DNA of 64,000 bases from an uncultured Lachnospira sp. (GTDB lineage Bacteria; Bacillota; Clostridia; Lachnospirales; Lachnospiraceae): the NCBI GenBank assembly GCA_910587485.1, contig CAJUKN010000004.1:124001-188000 (forward strand). Reading direction: 5' to 3'. Within the stretch, counting starts at the first letter, position 1; every line of letters starts with the position of its first letter. The translations under genes were made by a program, and so were the position numbers. Below, in pieces: positions 27,558 through 36,069 of the stretch. Below the pieces are notes generated by a model, which was not told the DNA's origin, ran no database searches, and saw nothing but the letters and a program-made list of their open reading frames with translations.

Positions 27558-27950
27558 TTATTTCAATACCATTTTAAACCTGCTAAACTCATTGTTTATG
27601 CTATCAATAAGTGCATTATAGTTAATCTGTTCTGCCGCAAGCTCAGCATTTTCTGTTGATATATCTACATTATTGCCATCTAAACGATAGGATAATGTAC
27701 TATTATCTGTGTATGTCCTATAAGTAACCATTGATGTATCTACATGATTCACTCTCTGTGTAAGCGTTGTGTATGGTCGTCCAGCCTGTTCTATAGCTGA
27801 ATTAAGATATGACTTAAATTCAACATCTTTTCTTTTATATCCCGGTGTACTCCCATTAGAAATATTATTTACGAGTACTTCTTCTCTAGCCCAGCTTGCA
27901 TTTGCAGCTGCGGTAAGGACATCTACATATCCAAAAATATTAGCGTTCAT
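27558..27950 (-). CDS. flgB: Flagellar basal body rod protein FlgB
   Basis: FlgB is the most proximal rod subunit and here the first gene of the flagellar cluster. The 130-residue sequence has the rod-family motif NNISNGSTPGYKRKDVEF. The C-terminal segment VDISTENAELAAEQINYN pairs with it. AAAGGGGTG precedes the ATG by five bases. Upstream is a 234-base gap after codY holding the presumed main promoter and a symmetric palindrome. Confidence 0.95.
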   Translation of the reverse strand: MNANIFGYVDVLTAAANASWAREEVLVNNISNGSTPGYKRKDVEFKSYLNSAIEQAGRPYTTLTQRVNHVDTSMVTYRTYTDNSTLSYRLDGNNVDISTENAELAAEQINYNALIDSINNEFSRFKMVLK

Positions 27951-27978
27951 ATTGACACCCCTTTCATACTAACTCAAT

Positions 27979-27996
27979 ATTATAGAATATTGTCAA
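27979..27996 (-). promoter_or_regulatory. Possible promoter elements of the flagellar cluster
   Basis: On the minus strand a perfect TATAAT (27984-27979) lies about 28 bases before flgB. A perfect TTGACA (27996-27991) lies upstream but with only six bases between them, so the two cannot form one standard sigma-A promoter. TATAAT may work with a weak TTTATT -35, or the elements may belong to overlapping promoters. I found no sigma-28 (TAAA-GCCGATAA) match. Confidence 0.3.
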
Positions 27997-28087
27997 GCAA
28001 AAATAAAGCCTTTTTTAAGATTACTTTAAGATTTCCATATAAAACCAATTTTTAAATCACCTAATTTATTGCTCATGGAAATAAATC

Positions 28088-28134
28088 AAGGAGGCAGCCG
28101 ACACTGAGCAATGCTCAATTACGGAGACATCCTT
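28088..28134. other. 47-bp symmetric multi-arm palindrome in the codY-flgB gap
   Basis: The sequence has nested complementary arms AAGGA/TCCTT, CCG/CGG and TGAGCA/TGCTCA, with spacers of 5, 4 and 1 bases that are equal in length on both sides. All arms pair perfectly. It could be an RNA hairpin with symmetric internal loops in the flagellar leader or codY 3' end, or a dyad protein site. It has no T-run. Confidence 0.55.
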
Positions 28135-28184
28135 AAACATAACCTATTCCATTTTTTAGAAACTAAATCATGTAGATAACACAG

Positions 28185-28958
28185 TTACTTTTCATCATAC
28201 TTTTCCAGTTCTTGCAAAACAACATCATTAACAACTTTTATGTATGTTCCTTTCATACCTGATGATTTTGATTCAATCACCCCTGCACTTTCAAATTTTC
28301 TAAGCGCATTGACAATAACAGACCTTGTAATGCCAACTTTATCAGCTATCTTACTGGCAACTAATATTCCCTCCATACCATCTAATTCCTTAAATATATG
28401 TTTAATAGCTTCCAATTCTGATATTGATAACGTTTTAATTGCCGATTTAACAATCTGTTTTTTTCTGACAAACGCTGCATGTTCTTCATTGACTGAACGC
28501 AGCATTTCCAACCCAACTACGGTCGTCCCATACTCACACAATATAATATCATCAATTTCATATTGTGTATCTTTCTTATACATAAATAATGTTCCCAATC
28601 GCTCTCCTGCCATCTCAATTGGCGTCAAAAGTGCTTGGAATCTCTTTATGTTTTCATCAGCAAATCCTAAAGTTGAAAGGTTAACATTTTCTTTTGTAGA
28701 TAATACGCTGAGTAATCGTTCATTAAGTATATTGTCAATAAATGTTCCTACCTTATTTAAAATAAGCTCACTTATAACCTCTATCCCCTTATAAAATCCT
28801 GTACCTAAAACCTTTCCTTTTTTACTGACCACAAGTATGTTTGATTCTAAAATACTACTTAAAACATCACATATATCAACAAATTCTACTCTATAAGAAT
28901 TGTTATTGTGTAGTAATTTATTAATTTTTCTAGTCTTATCAAGTAATTGTACACTCAT
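28185..28958 (-). CDS. codY: GTP/branched-chain amino acid-sensing repressor CodY
   Basis: CodY represses biosynthesis, motility and transport genes when GTP and branched-chain amino acids are abundant. The N-terminal GAF domain starts MSVQLLDKTRKINKLL. The C-terminal winged helix is unmistakable (VASKIADKVGITRSVIVNAL, then MKGTYIKV). The start at 28958 avoids the in-frame GTG at 28976 that overlaps GGAGG. It sits between topA and flgB, as in Bacillus relatives, and upstream of the flagellar operon. The leuB-ilvD-ilvB and flagellar genes in this window are classical CodY targets in other Firmicutes. Confidence 0.97.
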   Translation of the reverse strand: MSVQLLDKTRKINKLLHNNNSYRVEFVDICDVLSSILESNILVVSKKGKVLGTGFYKGIEVISELILNKVGTFIDNILNERLLSVLSTKENVNLSTLGFADENIKRFQALLTPIEMAGERLGTLFMYKKDTQYEIDDIILCEYGTTVVGLEMLRSVNEEHAAFVRKKQIVKSAIKTLSISELEAIKHIFKELDGMEGILVASKIADKVGITRSVIVNALRKFESAGVIESKSSGMKGTYIKVVNDVVLQELEKYDEK

Positions 28959-29043
28959 TTGTATATTTACCTCCACCTGTGTGCCATTACTCTTGCTTTA
29001 TTACTTTAGCACATTTGTGTAAAAAATTCAATATTATGCACAT

Positions 29044-29058
29044 TCTTTTCTGAATTTT
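29044..29058. promoter_or_regulatory. Weak CodY-box-like sequence upstream of codY
   Basis: TCTTTTCTGAATTTT matches 11 of 15 positions of the CodY consensus AATTTTCWGAAAATT. It lies in the 138-base topA-codY gap, on the promoter side of codY, where autoregulation would be plausible. The match is marginal in such AT-rich sequence. Confidence 0.25.
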
Positions 29059-29096
29059 TTATGACTTTATATACAATTTTTTGCAAATGCTTGTTT

Positions 29097-31187
29097 TTAG
29101 TCTTCATTATTTTTACTATTTTCACTATTTTTGACTTCAACATAGCCACAATTATTATCTGCACAAGCTAGTTTATTTCCTTTTTCTATCATGTAATTGC
29201 CACATTGAGGACATTTTTTATTGACTGGTTTTTGCCATGTCATAAAACCACATTCTGAATTATCTTCACATCCAAAATATCGTCTTCCTTTTTTTGTCTT
29301 TCTAAGGACAACTTCTTTACCACACAAAGGACATGAAACACCTATCTTTTCAAGATAAGGTTTGGTATTTCGACAATCTGGAAAATTTGGACAGCCAAGA
29401 AATTTACCATGTGGTCCATATTTGACAACCATATTACTTCCACACAATTCACACACAACATCACTGACTTCATCTGCAATCTTGACATTTTCCAACTCTT
29501 TTTCTGCACTAACAACAGCCTCATCTAAATCTGGATAAAAATTTCTTATAACCTCTTTCCATTTTATCTTTCCTTCTTCAACACTGTCTAAAAGTGTTTC
29601 CATATTTGCTGTAAAGTTTACATCAACAATTGATGTAAATGCTTTTTTCATAATATTGTTAACGGCTTCGCCAAGTTCTGTAACATATAAATTTTTATTT
29701 TCTTTTGCAACATAATGTCTGGAAATAATCGTTGTTATTGTAGGTGCATAAGTACTTGGTCTGCCTATTCCCAATTCTTCAAGCTGTTTTACTAATGAAG
29801 CTTCTGTGTAATGTGCAGGGGGTTGTGTAAAATGCTGTTCCCCTTGAATATCAATCAACTTTAACTCCGAATTTTCATCAAGTCTTTTTGTCAACAAACG
29901 ATTTTGGTCTTGTTCATCAGGCTCCTTATATACCGACATAAATCCATCAAACTTTATTTTTGAAGAAGAAACACTAAAGCGATACAGCCCTGCTGCTATC
30001 TTTATAGTCATTGTCTCATAAACGGCACAACTCATCTGACTGGCAACAAATCTTTTCCATATCAGTTGATATAATCTCAACTGCTCACGCGATAAAGACT
30101 CTTTAATCATAGCAGGTGATAAAAATATATCTGTTGGTCTTATTGCCTCATGTGCGTCCTGAATTTTTTTTGTAGTTTTTACACTTTTCTTTGTATCTGG
30201 AAGGTATTGTTCACCATAATTTTCTTTAATATACTTGGCAGCCATACCAACTGCCTCATCCGAAATTCTTGTTGAATCTGTACGAAGATACGTTATAACA
30301 CCAATCGTCCCATGTCCTTTAATATCAATACCTTCATAAAGCTGCTGCGCAATTCTCATCGTTTTTTGTGTAGAAAAATTCAATTGTTTTGCTGCTTCTT
30401 GTTGTAATGTACTTGTAGTAAATGGTAATGGTTCTTTTTTTACCCTCTCACCACGTTTTATACTATCTATTACAAATTCACAATCTCTTACAGCATCAAC
30501 AATAGTCTGCATCTGTTCTTTATTCTTTATATCAATCTTTCCCTTTTCATCACCATAAAATTTAGCTACTAACGGTTTTTTTTCACCTTTCACTTTAAGG
30601 TTTGCATTGATCGTCCAATATTCATCTGGTATAAAAGAGTTAATTTCTTCTTCTCGGTCGCATATAATCCGAAGTGCAACGGACTGAACTCGTCCTGCAC
30701 TCAATCCCCTCTTAACTTTTGCCCATAAAAGCGGACTTATCTTATAACCAACCATGCGGTCTAATACACGTCTTGACTGTTGTGCATCGACAAGGTTCAT
30801 ATCAATTTTCTTTGCATCTTTTAATGATGCTTTTACTGCATTTTTTGTTATCTCATTAAATGTTATCCTATAAATATCTTTATCTTCTAGTTTCAAAGCT
30901 TTTGCCAAATGCCATGAAATGGCTTCTCCCTCTCGGTCTGGGTCTGTTGCAAGGTAGACTTTATCTGCCTTTTTTGCATGTTTTCTCAATGTTGCAAGAA
31001 TATCTCCCTTGCCTCTTATTGTTATATACTTTGGTTCAAAATCATTTTCTATATCAACGCCCATCTGACTTTTTGGCAAATCACGTACATGCCCTTGAGA
31101 AGCCATCACTTCATAATTAGTTCCAAGAAATTTTTTAATTGTTTTAACTTTTGCTGGAGATTCTACAATCACCAAATACTTTGCCAT
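29097..31187 (-). CDS. topA: DNA topoisomerase I
   Basis: TopA relaxes negative supercoils by single-strand passage. The N-terminal Toprim domain holds VESPAKVKTI and the acidic DPDREGE motif (82-88). The active-site tyrosine is Tyr300 in GVITYLRTDSTRIS. Three C-terminal zinc-ribbon units follow, with CELC/CPNFPDC, CPLC/CEDNSEC and CPQC/CADNNC pairs. Length (696) is usual. It is flanked by dprA and codY. Confidence 0.98.
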   Translation of the reverse strand: MAKYLVIVESPAKVKTIKKFLGTNYEVMASQGHVRDLPKSQMGVDIENDFEPKYITIRGKGDILATLRKHAKKADKVYLATDPDREGEAISWHLAKALKLEDKDIYRITFNEITKNAVKASLKDAKKIDMNLVDAQQSRRVLDRMVGYKISPLLWAKVKRGLSAGRVQSVALRIICDREEEINSFIPDEYWTINANLKVKGEKKPLVAKFYGDEKGKIDIKNKEQMQTIVDAVRDCEFVIDSIKRGERVKKEPLPFTTSTLQQEAAKQLNFSTQKTMRIAQQLYEGIDIKGHGTIGVITYLRTDSTRISDEAVGMAAKYIKENYGEQYLPDTKKSVKTTKKIQDAHEAIRPTDIFLSPAMIKESLSREQLRLYQLIWKRFVASQMSCAVYETMTIKIAAGLYRFSVSSSKIKFDGFMSVYKEPDEQDQNRLLTKRLDENSELKLIDIQGEQHFTQPPAHYTEASLVKQLEELGIGRPSTYAPTITTIISRHYVAKENKNLYVTELGEAVNNIMKKAFTSIVDVNFTANMETLLDSVEEGKIKWKEVIRNFYPDLDEAVVSAEKELENVKIADEVSDVVCELCGSNMVVKYGPHGKFLGCPNFPDCRNTKPYLEKIGVSCPLCGKEVVLRKTKKGRRYFGCEDNSECGFMTWQKPVNKKCPQCGNYMIEKGNKLACADNNCGYVEVKNSENSKNNED

Positions 31188-31211
31188 CTTTGTTTTTTCC
31201 TTCCACCAAGT

Positions 31212-32342
31212 TTACAAACTGTTTCTTATATAACGATTATGTCCAACCTCTTTAATATATCCATTTAACTGCAATTCAAGCAGAATTTCTATTGTACTTT
31301 GAATGTCAAGCCCTGATTTTCTAACAATTTCTTCAAGACTTATCGGACACAAGTCGAGTAAACTATACAACATATTTTTTTCACTTGCAAGAACATTTAT
31401 TTTTTCATACTGATTTTTTATAGAATATTTCAAATCTGTTTTACCCATTTCACTGTTTTTTATCCATTTTGTTAAAAAACTACTAAATTTTATATCCTCT
31501 GGATTGGTGATAACCATCGCTCCCTGTTTGATAAGTTCATTACAGCCCTCGCTTAAAATATCCCCTATCCTACCGGGAACTGCCATCACTTCTTTATTTT
31601 GTTCTAGCGCCAAATCAACGGTTATCAAAGAACCACTTTTCTTTTTTGCTTCTACAACAACAACTATATCAGCCAATCCACTGATAATCCTATTTCTTAC
31701 TGGGAAATTTGCTGATATTGGTTTTGTACCTAATGGATATTCTGAAAGAACACCACCATTGTGTATTATATTGGTAAACAACTCAATATTTTGACTTGGA
31801 TAACAAATATCGACACCACAACCCAATACAGCATAAGTATATCCATCTCCTGCAAGACAGCCTTTATGACCTGCTGTATCAATTCCTGCTGCCATGCCGC
31901 TAATAACTTGTATTCCCATATGTGCAAAATGTTCTCCCAACATCGCTGCTACGCTTCGTCCATATTCTGTACAATTTCTAGCACCAATAATAGCAACCGA
32001 TACTCTATTTTCACTTGGCAATTTGCCTCTCACATACAAACAGGGTGGAGAATCATATAATTGTTTTAATTTTGATGGATACTTATCATTTTTTATATGC
32101 ACAAACTGTACATTTGTATGACACATTTTAACATACGCATTATATATATGAACATTATCTTTACTTTTTATAATTTTATCAACATCGCCATGATGTAAAC
32201 CTTTAATATTACATAATACCGATTCACTGGCATTATATGCTGTTTTTGCATCATTTAAGCTGCCAATAATTGCTTTTATTTTCATACAACCAATGCCTGA
32301 AATATTGCAAAGCCAAAACCAATAAAAATCATCTTCCATCAC
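31212..32342 (-). CDS. dprA: DNA-processing protein DprA (Smf)
   Basis: DprA binds incoming single-stranded DNA and loads RecA during natural transformation. The Rossmann-like core has IGARNCTEYGR, SGMAAGIDTAGHKG and CGVDICYPSQN. A C-terminal winged-helix domain (about 315-376) completes it. The start overlaps the comM stop by four bases (ATGA). The dprA-topA pairing is widespread, so presence alone does not prove competence. Confidence 0.96.
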   Translation of the reverse strand: MMEDDFYWFWLCNISGIGCMKIKAIIGSLNDAKTAYNASESVLCNIKGLHHGDVDKIIKSKDNVHIYNAYVKMCHTNVQFVHIKNDKYPSKLKQLYDSPPCLYVRGKLPSENRVSVAIIGARNCTEYGRSVAAMLGEHFAHMGIQVISGMAAGIDTAGHKGCLAGDGYTYAVLGCGVDICYPSQNIELFTNIIHNGGVLSEYPLGTKPISANFPVRNRIISGLADIVVVVEAKKKSGSLITVDLALEQNKEVMAVPGRIGDILSEGCNELIKQGAMVITNPEDIKFSSFLTKWIKNSEMGKTDLKYSIKNQYEKINVLASEKNMLYSLLDLCPISLEEIVRKSGLDIQSTIEILLELQLNGYIKEVGHNRYIRNSL

Positions 32343-33883
32343 ATCACCCCTAAATGATTTCTATAAGAAATCGCTTCACTGATATGACTGGTCTGAATTT
32401 CACTGCTGTCTGCAATATCTGCAATCGTTCTTGCAACTTTCAGTATTTTATTATAACCCCTAGCCGTTAAATTGAGCTTATTATATGCTTTTTCTAATAA
32501 TTGCTTTTCCTTTGTTCCTAATATACAATATTTTTTAATATCACTAACTTCCATTTGAGAATTAAAATAAATAGAACATTCTTTAAATCGTCTTTGCTGT
32601 ATAGCATGTACTCTTTCTACAATCCCTCTCATATGTTTTGTTGTGTAAATATTTTTTTTAGAAATCATTTCCTCCTCACTTAAATCTTTAAAATCAATTG
32701 TTTCAAAATGGACATTCATATCAAATCGGTCCCATATTGGCTGACTAATACGACCTAAAAACCTTGCTATATCACGTTCTGAACAGTTACACCTTTTTCT
32801 ATCTGGATAATAACCGCAGCGGCATGGATTAATAGCAGCTACAAGCATAAAATCAGATGGATATACATATTCTCTTGAAAGTCTTACTAACCGTATTGCT
32901 TTATCTTCTAATGGCTGTCTTAATGACTCTAAAATACAGGCGGGAAACTCTGTCAATTCATCTAAAAATAATACACCTGATGAGGCAAGCGTTATCTCGC
33001 CGGGCTTTGGAAAAGCACCGCCTCCTAAAAATGCTGTTTTTGTAATACTATGGTGAGGACTTCTAAACGGTCTTTTTTTTATGAAAGAATTTTTTGAAAG
33101 ACAACCAGCTATACTATAAATTTTTGTAATTTGTAGTGCTTCTTCATATGTTAGTTCAGGAAGTATACCAGAAATCCGCTTTGCAAACATTGTCTTTCCA
33201 CTGCCCGGCGCGCCAACATAAAGCAAATTGTGCATACCAGCAGCAGCCACTAACGTAGCTCGCTTTGCTACCATTTGCCCTTGAATATCCTTAAAATCTA
33301 AATAAGTGTCATCAAAGGCAGCAAAAATAGAATGATGTTCCCCCACTACATTATTAATCCTATCGGGAAATATACCATTATTTAAAAAAGAAAGTAATTC
33401 TTTTAAATTTTTTACGCCATATGTAGATATTCCCCTTATCAATTTTGCCTCATGTAAATTATCTACAGGAACAATACATATAGAATATCCCTTTTCTTTT
33501 GCGGCAATTACACTAGAAAGCACGCCACTGACAGCATTGACAGAACCATCAAGACTCAACTCTCCAACAATAACTATATCTTTTAATTTATCATTATTAA
33601 TATATCCATTTGCCGCAAGAATCCCTACAGCAATTGGTAAATCAAACCCTGTTCCTGCTTTTTTTACATCAGCAGGAGAAATATTGACAAGGATGCGTTG
33701 TGGTCTTAACTCATATCCACTGTTCTTAATAGATACACGAACGCGCTCTTTTGCTTCTCTGACCTGTGCTGCCAGATAACCGCTCATCTCAAAAAATGGC
33801 AGACCATCTCCTGAATCAATTTCTACACTGACCACTAGCGCATCTAAACCAAAAATAGTTGTGCTAAAAACTTCACTATACAT
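32339..33883 (-). CDS. comM: YifB/ComM family Mg-chelatase-like AAA+ ATPase
   Basis: ComM is a hexameric helicase promoting branch migration of transforming DNA. The 514-residue protein has an N-terminal Lon-like (ChlI) domain. The AAA+ Walker A is GAPGSGKTMFAKR and Walker B LFLDELTEF. A conserved cysteine cluster (CRCGYYPDRKRCNCS) and C-terminal Mg-chelatase helix domain (LNLTARGYNKILKVARTIADI, core NLTARGY) follow. It leads the comM-dprA-topA group. The AT-rich 221-base upstream gap should contain its promoter, but I could not fix one. Confidence 0.95.
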   Translation of the reverse strand: MYSEVFSTTIFGLDALVVSVEIDSGDGLPFFEMSGYLAAQVREAKERVRVSIKNSGYELRPQRILVNISPADVKKAGTGFDLPIAVGILAANGYINNDKLKDIVIVGELSLDGSVNAVSGVLSSVIAAKEKGYSICIVPVDNLHEAKLIRGISTYGVKNLKELLSFLNNGIFPDRINNVVGEHHSIFAAFDDTYLDFKDIQGQMVAKRATLVAAAGMHNLLYVGAPGSGKTMFAKRISGILPELTYEEALQITKIYSIAGCLSKNSFIKKRPFRSPHHSITKTAFLGGGAFPKPGEITLASSGVLFLDELTEFPACILESLRQPLEDKAIRLVRLSREYVYPSDFMLVAAINPCRCGYYPDRKRCNCSERDIARFLGRISQPIWDRFDMNVHFETIDFKDLSEEEMISKKNIYTTKHMRGIVERVHAIQQRRFKECSIYFNSQMEVSDIKKYCILGTKEKQLLEKAYNKLNLTARGYNKILKVARTIADIADSSEIQTSHISEAISYRNHLGVM

Positions 33884-34074
33884 TCTCCTCCATTCTAGGA
33901 GAACAATCAGATTAATAGAATACTATATTTTTTATATATTTTATTGTATAGATATATTATCATAACTATTATTATATTTCAATAAAAATTTTTTATTTTT
34001 ACTATCCTGAAAACAAATCAAAATATATATTACTTTGTCTAATATAAACTGTCTCAACTAAAAAAATCTAATTA

Positions 34075-34095
34075 AGGGTGGAATTTTTCCACCCT
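34075..34095 (-). terminator. Terminator of the unknown gene at 34105
   Basis: AGGGTGGA/TCCACCCT forms an eight-base perfect stem with a five-base loop. On the minus strand it is followed by TTAATTAGA and then seven T. It begins 10 bases after the stop codon of the 34105-35208 gene. Confidence 0.8.
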
Positions 34096-34104
34096 CATAA
34101 AAAA

Positions 34105-35208
34105 CTAACAATCCTTTACATCATACATATCACTTTTACTTTCAACACACCTCTTATACATATCATCATACTGTATTGAACATATATAATCTTTTTTATA
34201 ATTGTCTGTAATAATGTAAACCTCACCATCAAATGTCTTATATAGTTGTGTAAATTCAAAACCAAAATATACTTTATTGCTCTCCTCTTCATTGACAATA
34301 TCTGCTTCACATAAAATATACAAAAAATTATTATTTAGTCCTTCTGCTGTATTTTTACGACTAAGAAATTTAGCCCCTATAACCGATACATTTTCTGCAT
34401 ATTCATTATTGGGCATATAAAGATAATCGTTGTGTCCAGTTGCCTTATACATCATTCGGAATGTTGTGTCTTTTGTCATATCAACAATCGCTTCTTCACA
34501 CATCGTTTTCAATAAATCCAGCTTATTTTTATCTATATCTAAAACATCAGTCACATATGTGCTTAGCTTGTCCGCCTTATATTTTTGTTCGGTCTTATCT
34601 GTTATAAATCCATGTTTTCCCAATGTTTCAATATCGGCATCACACCGAACTGTAATAACATCATCTTTCGTGATGCCTGTTGATTTATCAACAGAAAATG
34701 ATAATGTAGACAAATAAGCATCCTGCCAATTATTTTGAACAACTGCATAAGCCTGTGGGCTGATGCCAGCAAATGTAACTTCTATCATAGAAAAGATATC
34801 AATATTTTGACCTTCGTTAATTCCTTTTGCTTTGACAGAAAACTGCTTGCTTCCCAATTTTATTTTTGCATTTTTTACAAGCTCTTCTGAATATTCTAGT
34901 TTAACAAGTACCTTGTCCCCATTTGACAGCATATTGGGATTGTCAATATGGACTTTTATACTTTCGGATATATCTTTATATAATTTTAATTGTTCTAAAT
35001 CCTTTTCATCGCCTGCCATATCCACATACAATTTTTCACGATTAATTTGGCAATTTGCTGTCGCATATCCATTCGCGCCCATATATTCAATAGTTATATA
35101 ATCTTTCATATCAATATTACTTTTTCCTACTACCAAAAAAGCAATTATCAATAGAACACTAATACATACTACTCCTAAACTTATCCATTTTATTGTTTTG
35201 TTTTTCAT
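34105..35208 (-). CDS. Unknown membrane-anchored extracytoplasmic protein
   Basis: I do not recognise a named family. The 367-residue protein starts with a short basic stretch and one hydrophobic helix (about 8-27), so the rest is probably outside the cell. It seems to contain two related beta-rich domains: DYITIEYMGANGYATANC (about 36-53) resembles IEVTFAGISPQAYAVV (about 147-162), and each is followed by a DVITV/DKVLVKLEY-type strand. A third region (about 255-355) is separate. It has its own terminator and two hairpins upstream, indicating a monocistronic unit. Related two-domain lipoprotein-like proteins occur in Lachnospiraceae, from general knowledge. Confidence 0.6.
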   Translation of the reverse strand: MKNKTIKWISLGVVCISVLLIIAFLVVGKSNIDMKDYITIEYMGANGYATANCQINREKLYVDMAGDEKDLEQLKLYKDISESIKVHIDNPNMLSNGDKVLVKLEYSEELVKNAKIKLGSKQFSVKAKGINEGQNIDIFSMIEVTFAGISPQAYAVVQNNWQDAYLSTLSFSVDKSTGITKDDVITVRCDADIETLGKHGFITDKTEQKYKADKLSTYVTDVLDIDKNKLDLLKTMCEEAIVDMTKDTTFRMMYKATGHNDYLYMPNNEYAENVSVIGAKFLSRKNTAEGLNNNFLYILCEADIVNEEESNKVYFGFEFTQLYKTFDGEVYIITDNYKKDYICSIQYDDMYKRCVESKSDMYDVKDC

Positions 35209-35234
35209 AAACGACCTCTTGAATAACGATTTTT

Positions 35235-35293
35235 CCTTACAAATATATCAATTTGTAGGAAGCTGCCGATATATCCAAACGACAGCTTTTTGT
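35235..35293. other. Two adjacent hairpins between sigK-like gene and 34105 gene
   Basis: CCTTACAAAT/ATTTGTAGG (35235-35259) and AAGCTGCCG/CGACAGCTT (35260-35288) form back-to-back stems. The second is followed by TTTTTG on the plus strand only. On the minus strand, the coding direction of both neighbours, neither has a T-run. They could be structured leader RNA of the downstream unknown gene. Confidence 0.4.
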
Positions 35294-35328
35294 AATCAAG
35301 CAGATATTTACTATCCACTTTACTACTT

Positions 35329-35982
35329 TTAGAGATTATTGTTATCCAATAAATGTTTTAGCTTCTCTAGCGCACGCTTTTCAATTCTACTGACATAGCT
35401 TCGACTAATCCCCATATCTTTGGCTATCTCATTTTGTGTCTTTTCATTATAATTAAAAAGCCCATATCGGTTAATAATGATATTATATTCTCGATATGTC
35501 AAAACATTTTGGATATATTTTTTGATTATTTTTATTCGTTCTAAATTAATATAATCTTCTACTATATCGGGCTCTTCATCGCTAATAATCTCAATAATAC
35601 TAATTTCATTTCCCTCTTTATCTGTTCCTATTGGCTCATAAAGTGATACTTCTCTTGATTTCTTTTTCTCTGTACGCAACAGCATAAGAAGTTCATTGTC
35701 AATACATTTCGCTGCATAGGTTGCCAAACGTATTCCCTTTTCAGGCTTATATGAATTAATTGCTTTTATTAATCCAATAGTACCTACTGATATCAAATCT
35801 TGTATATCACGTTCTGGTGAAGCATATTTTTTTGTCATATGTGCTACCAATCTCATGTTCTTCTCAATCAGCAAATTTCTTGCCTGCAAGTCTCCTCTCC
35901 GGCATTTTTTCAGCATTATCTCCTCTTCTTGTGCAGACAATGGTTTTTCAAAACTTTTCAAAGAAAGGCACTCCAGACACAT
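35329..35982 (-). CDS. sigK: Sporulation-type sigma factor (SigK/SigE family)
   Basis: This 217-residue sigma-70 family protein resembles SigK, the late mother-cell sporulation factor. Region 2 contains NLRLVAH-like NMRLVAHMTKKYA, DLISVGTIGLIKAI and LATYAAKCIDNELLM. Region 4 contains QNEIAKDMGISRSYVSRIEK, a helix-turn-helix nearly identical in type to SigK. The start MCLECLSLKSFEKPLS lacks the hydrophobic pro-sequence of Bacillus pro-SigK, and upstream in-frame sequence ends at a TAA with no ATG. No good Shine-Dalgarno precedes the ATG; a TTG five codons in with GGAG upstream is an alternative. SigE cannot be excluded. Confidence 0.8.
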   Translation of the reverse strand: MCLECLSLKSFEKPLSAQEEEIMLKKCRRGDLQARNLLIEKNMRLVAHMTKKYASPERDIQDLISVGTIGLIKAINSYKPEKGIRLATYAAKCIDNELLMLLRTEKKKSREVSLYEPIGTDKEGNEISIIEIISDEEPDIVEDYINLERIKIIKKYIQNVLTYREYNIIINRYGLFNYNEKTQNEIAKDMGISRSYVSRIEKRALEKLKHLLDNNNL

Positions 35983-36069
35983 ATTTATATATATTATGTA
36001 TCCTAGTGCCTTTTATTGCCTTTCCAAAATTATTTATTTGTGCGAGTAATGAGACAAATTGAACTGCTT

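Noticed and set aside
27951..28184. c-di-GMP-I riboswitch before flgB, as in some clostridia
   Set aside because: The conserved core sequences of that riboswitch are not present on either strand; only the symmetric dyad is seen.
34071..34096. AGGGTGGA motif resembling a T-box core
   Set aside because: It is a stem of a T-run terminator directly after a stop codon, not upstream of an amino acid gene.
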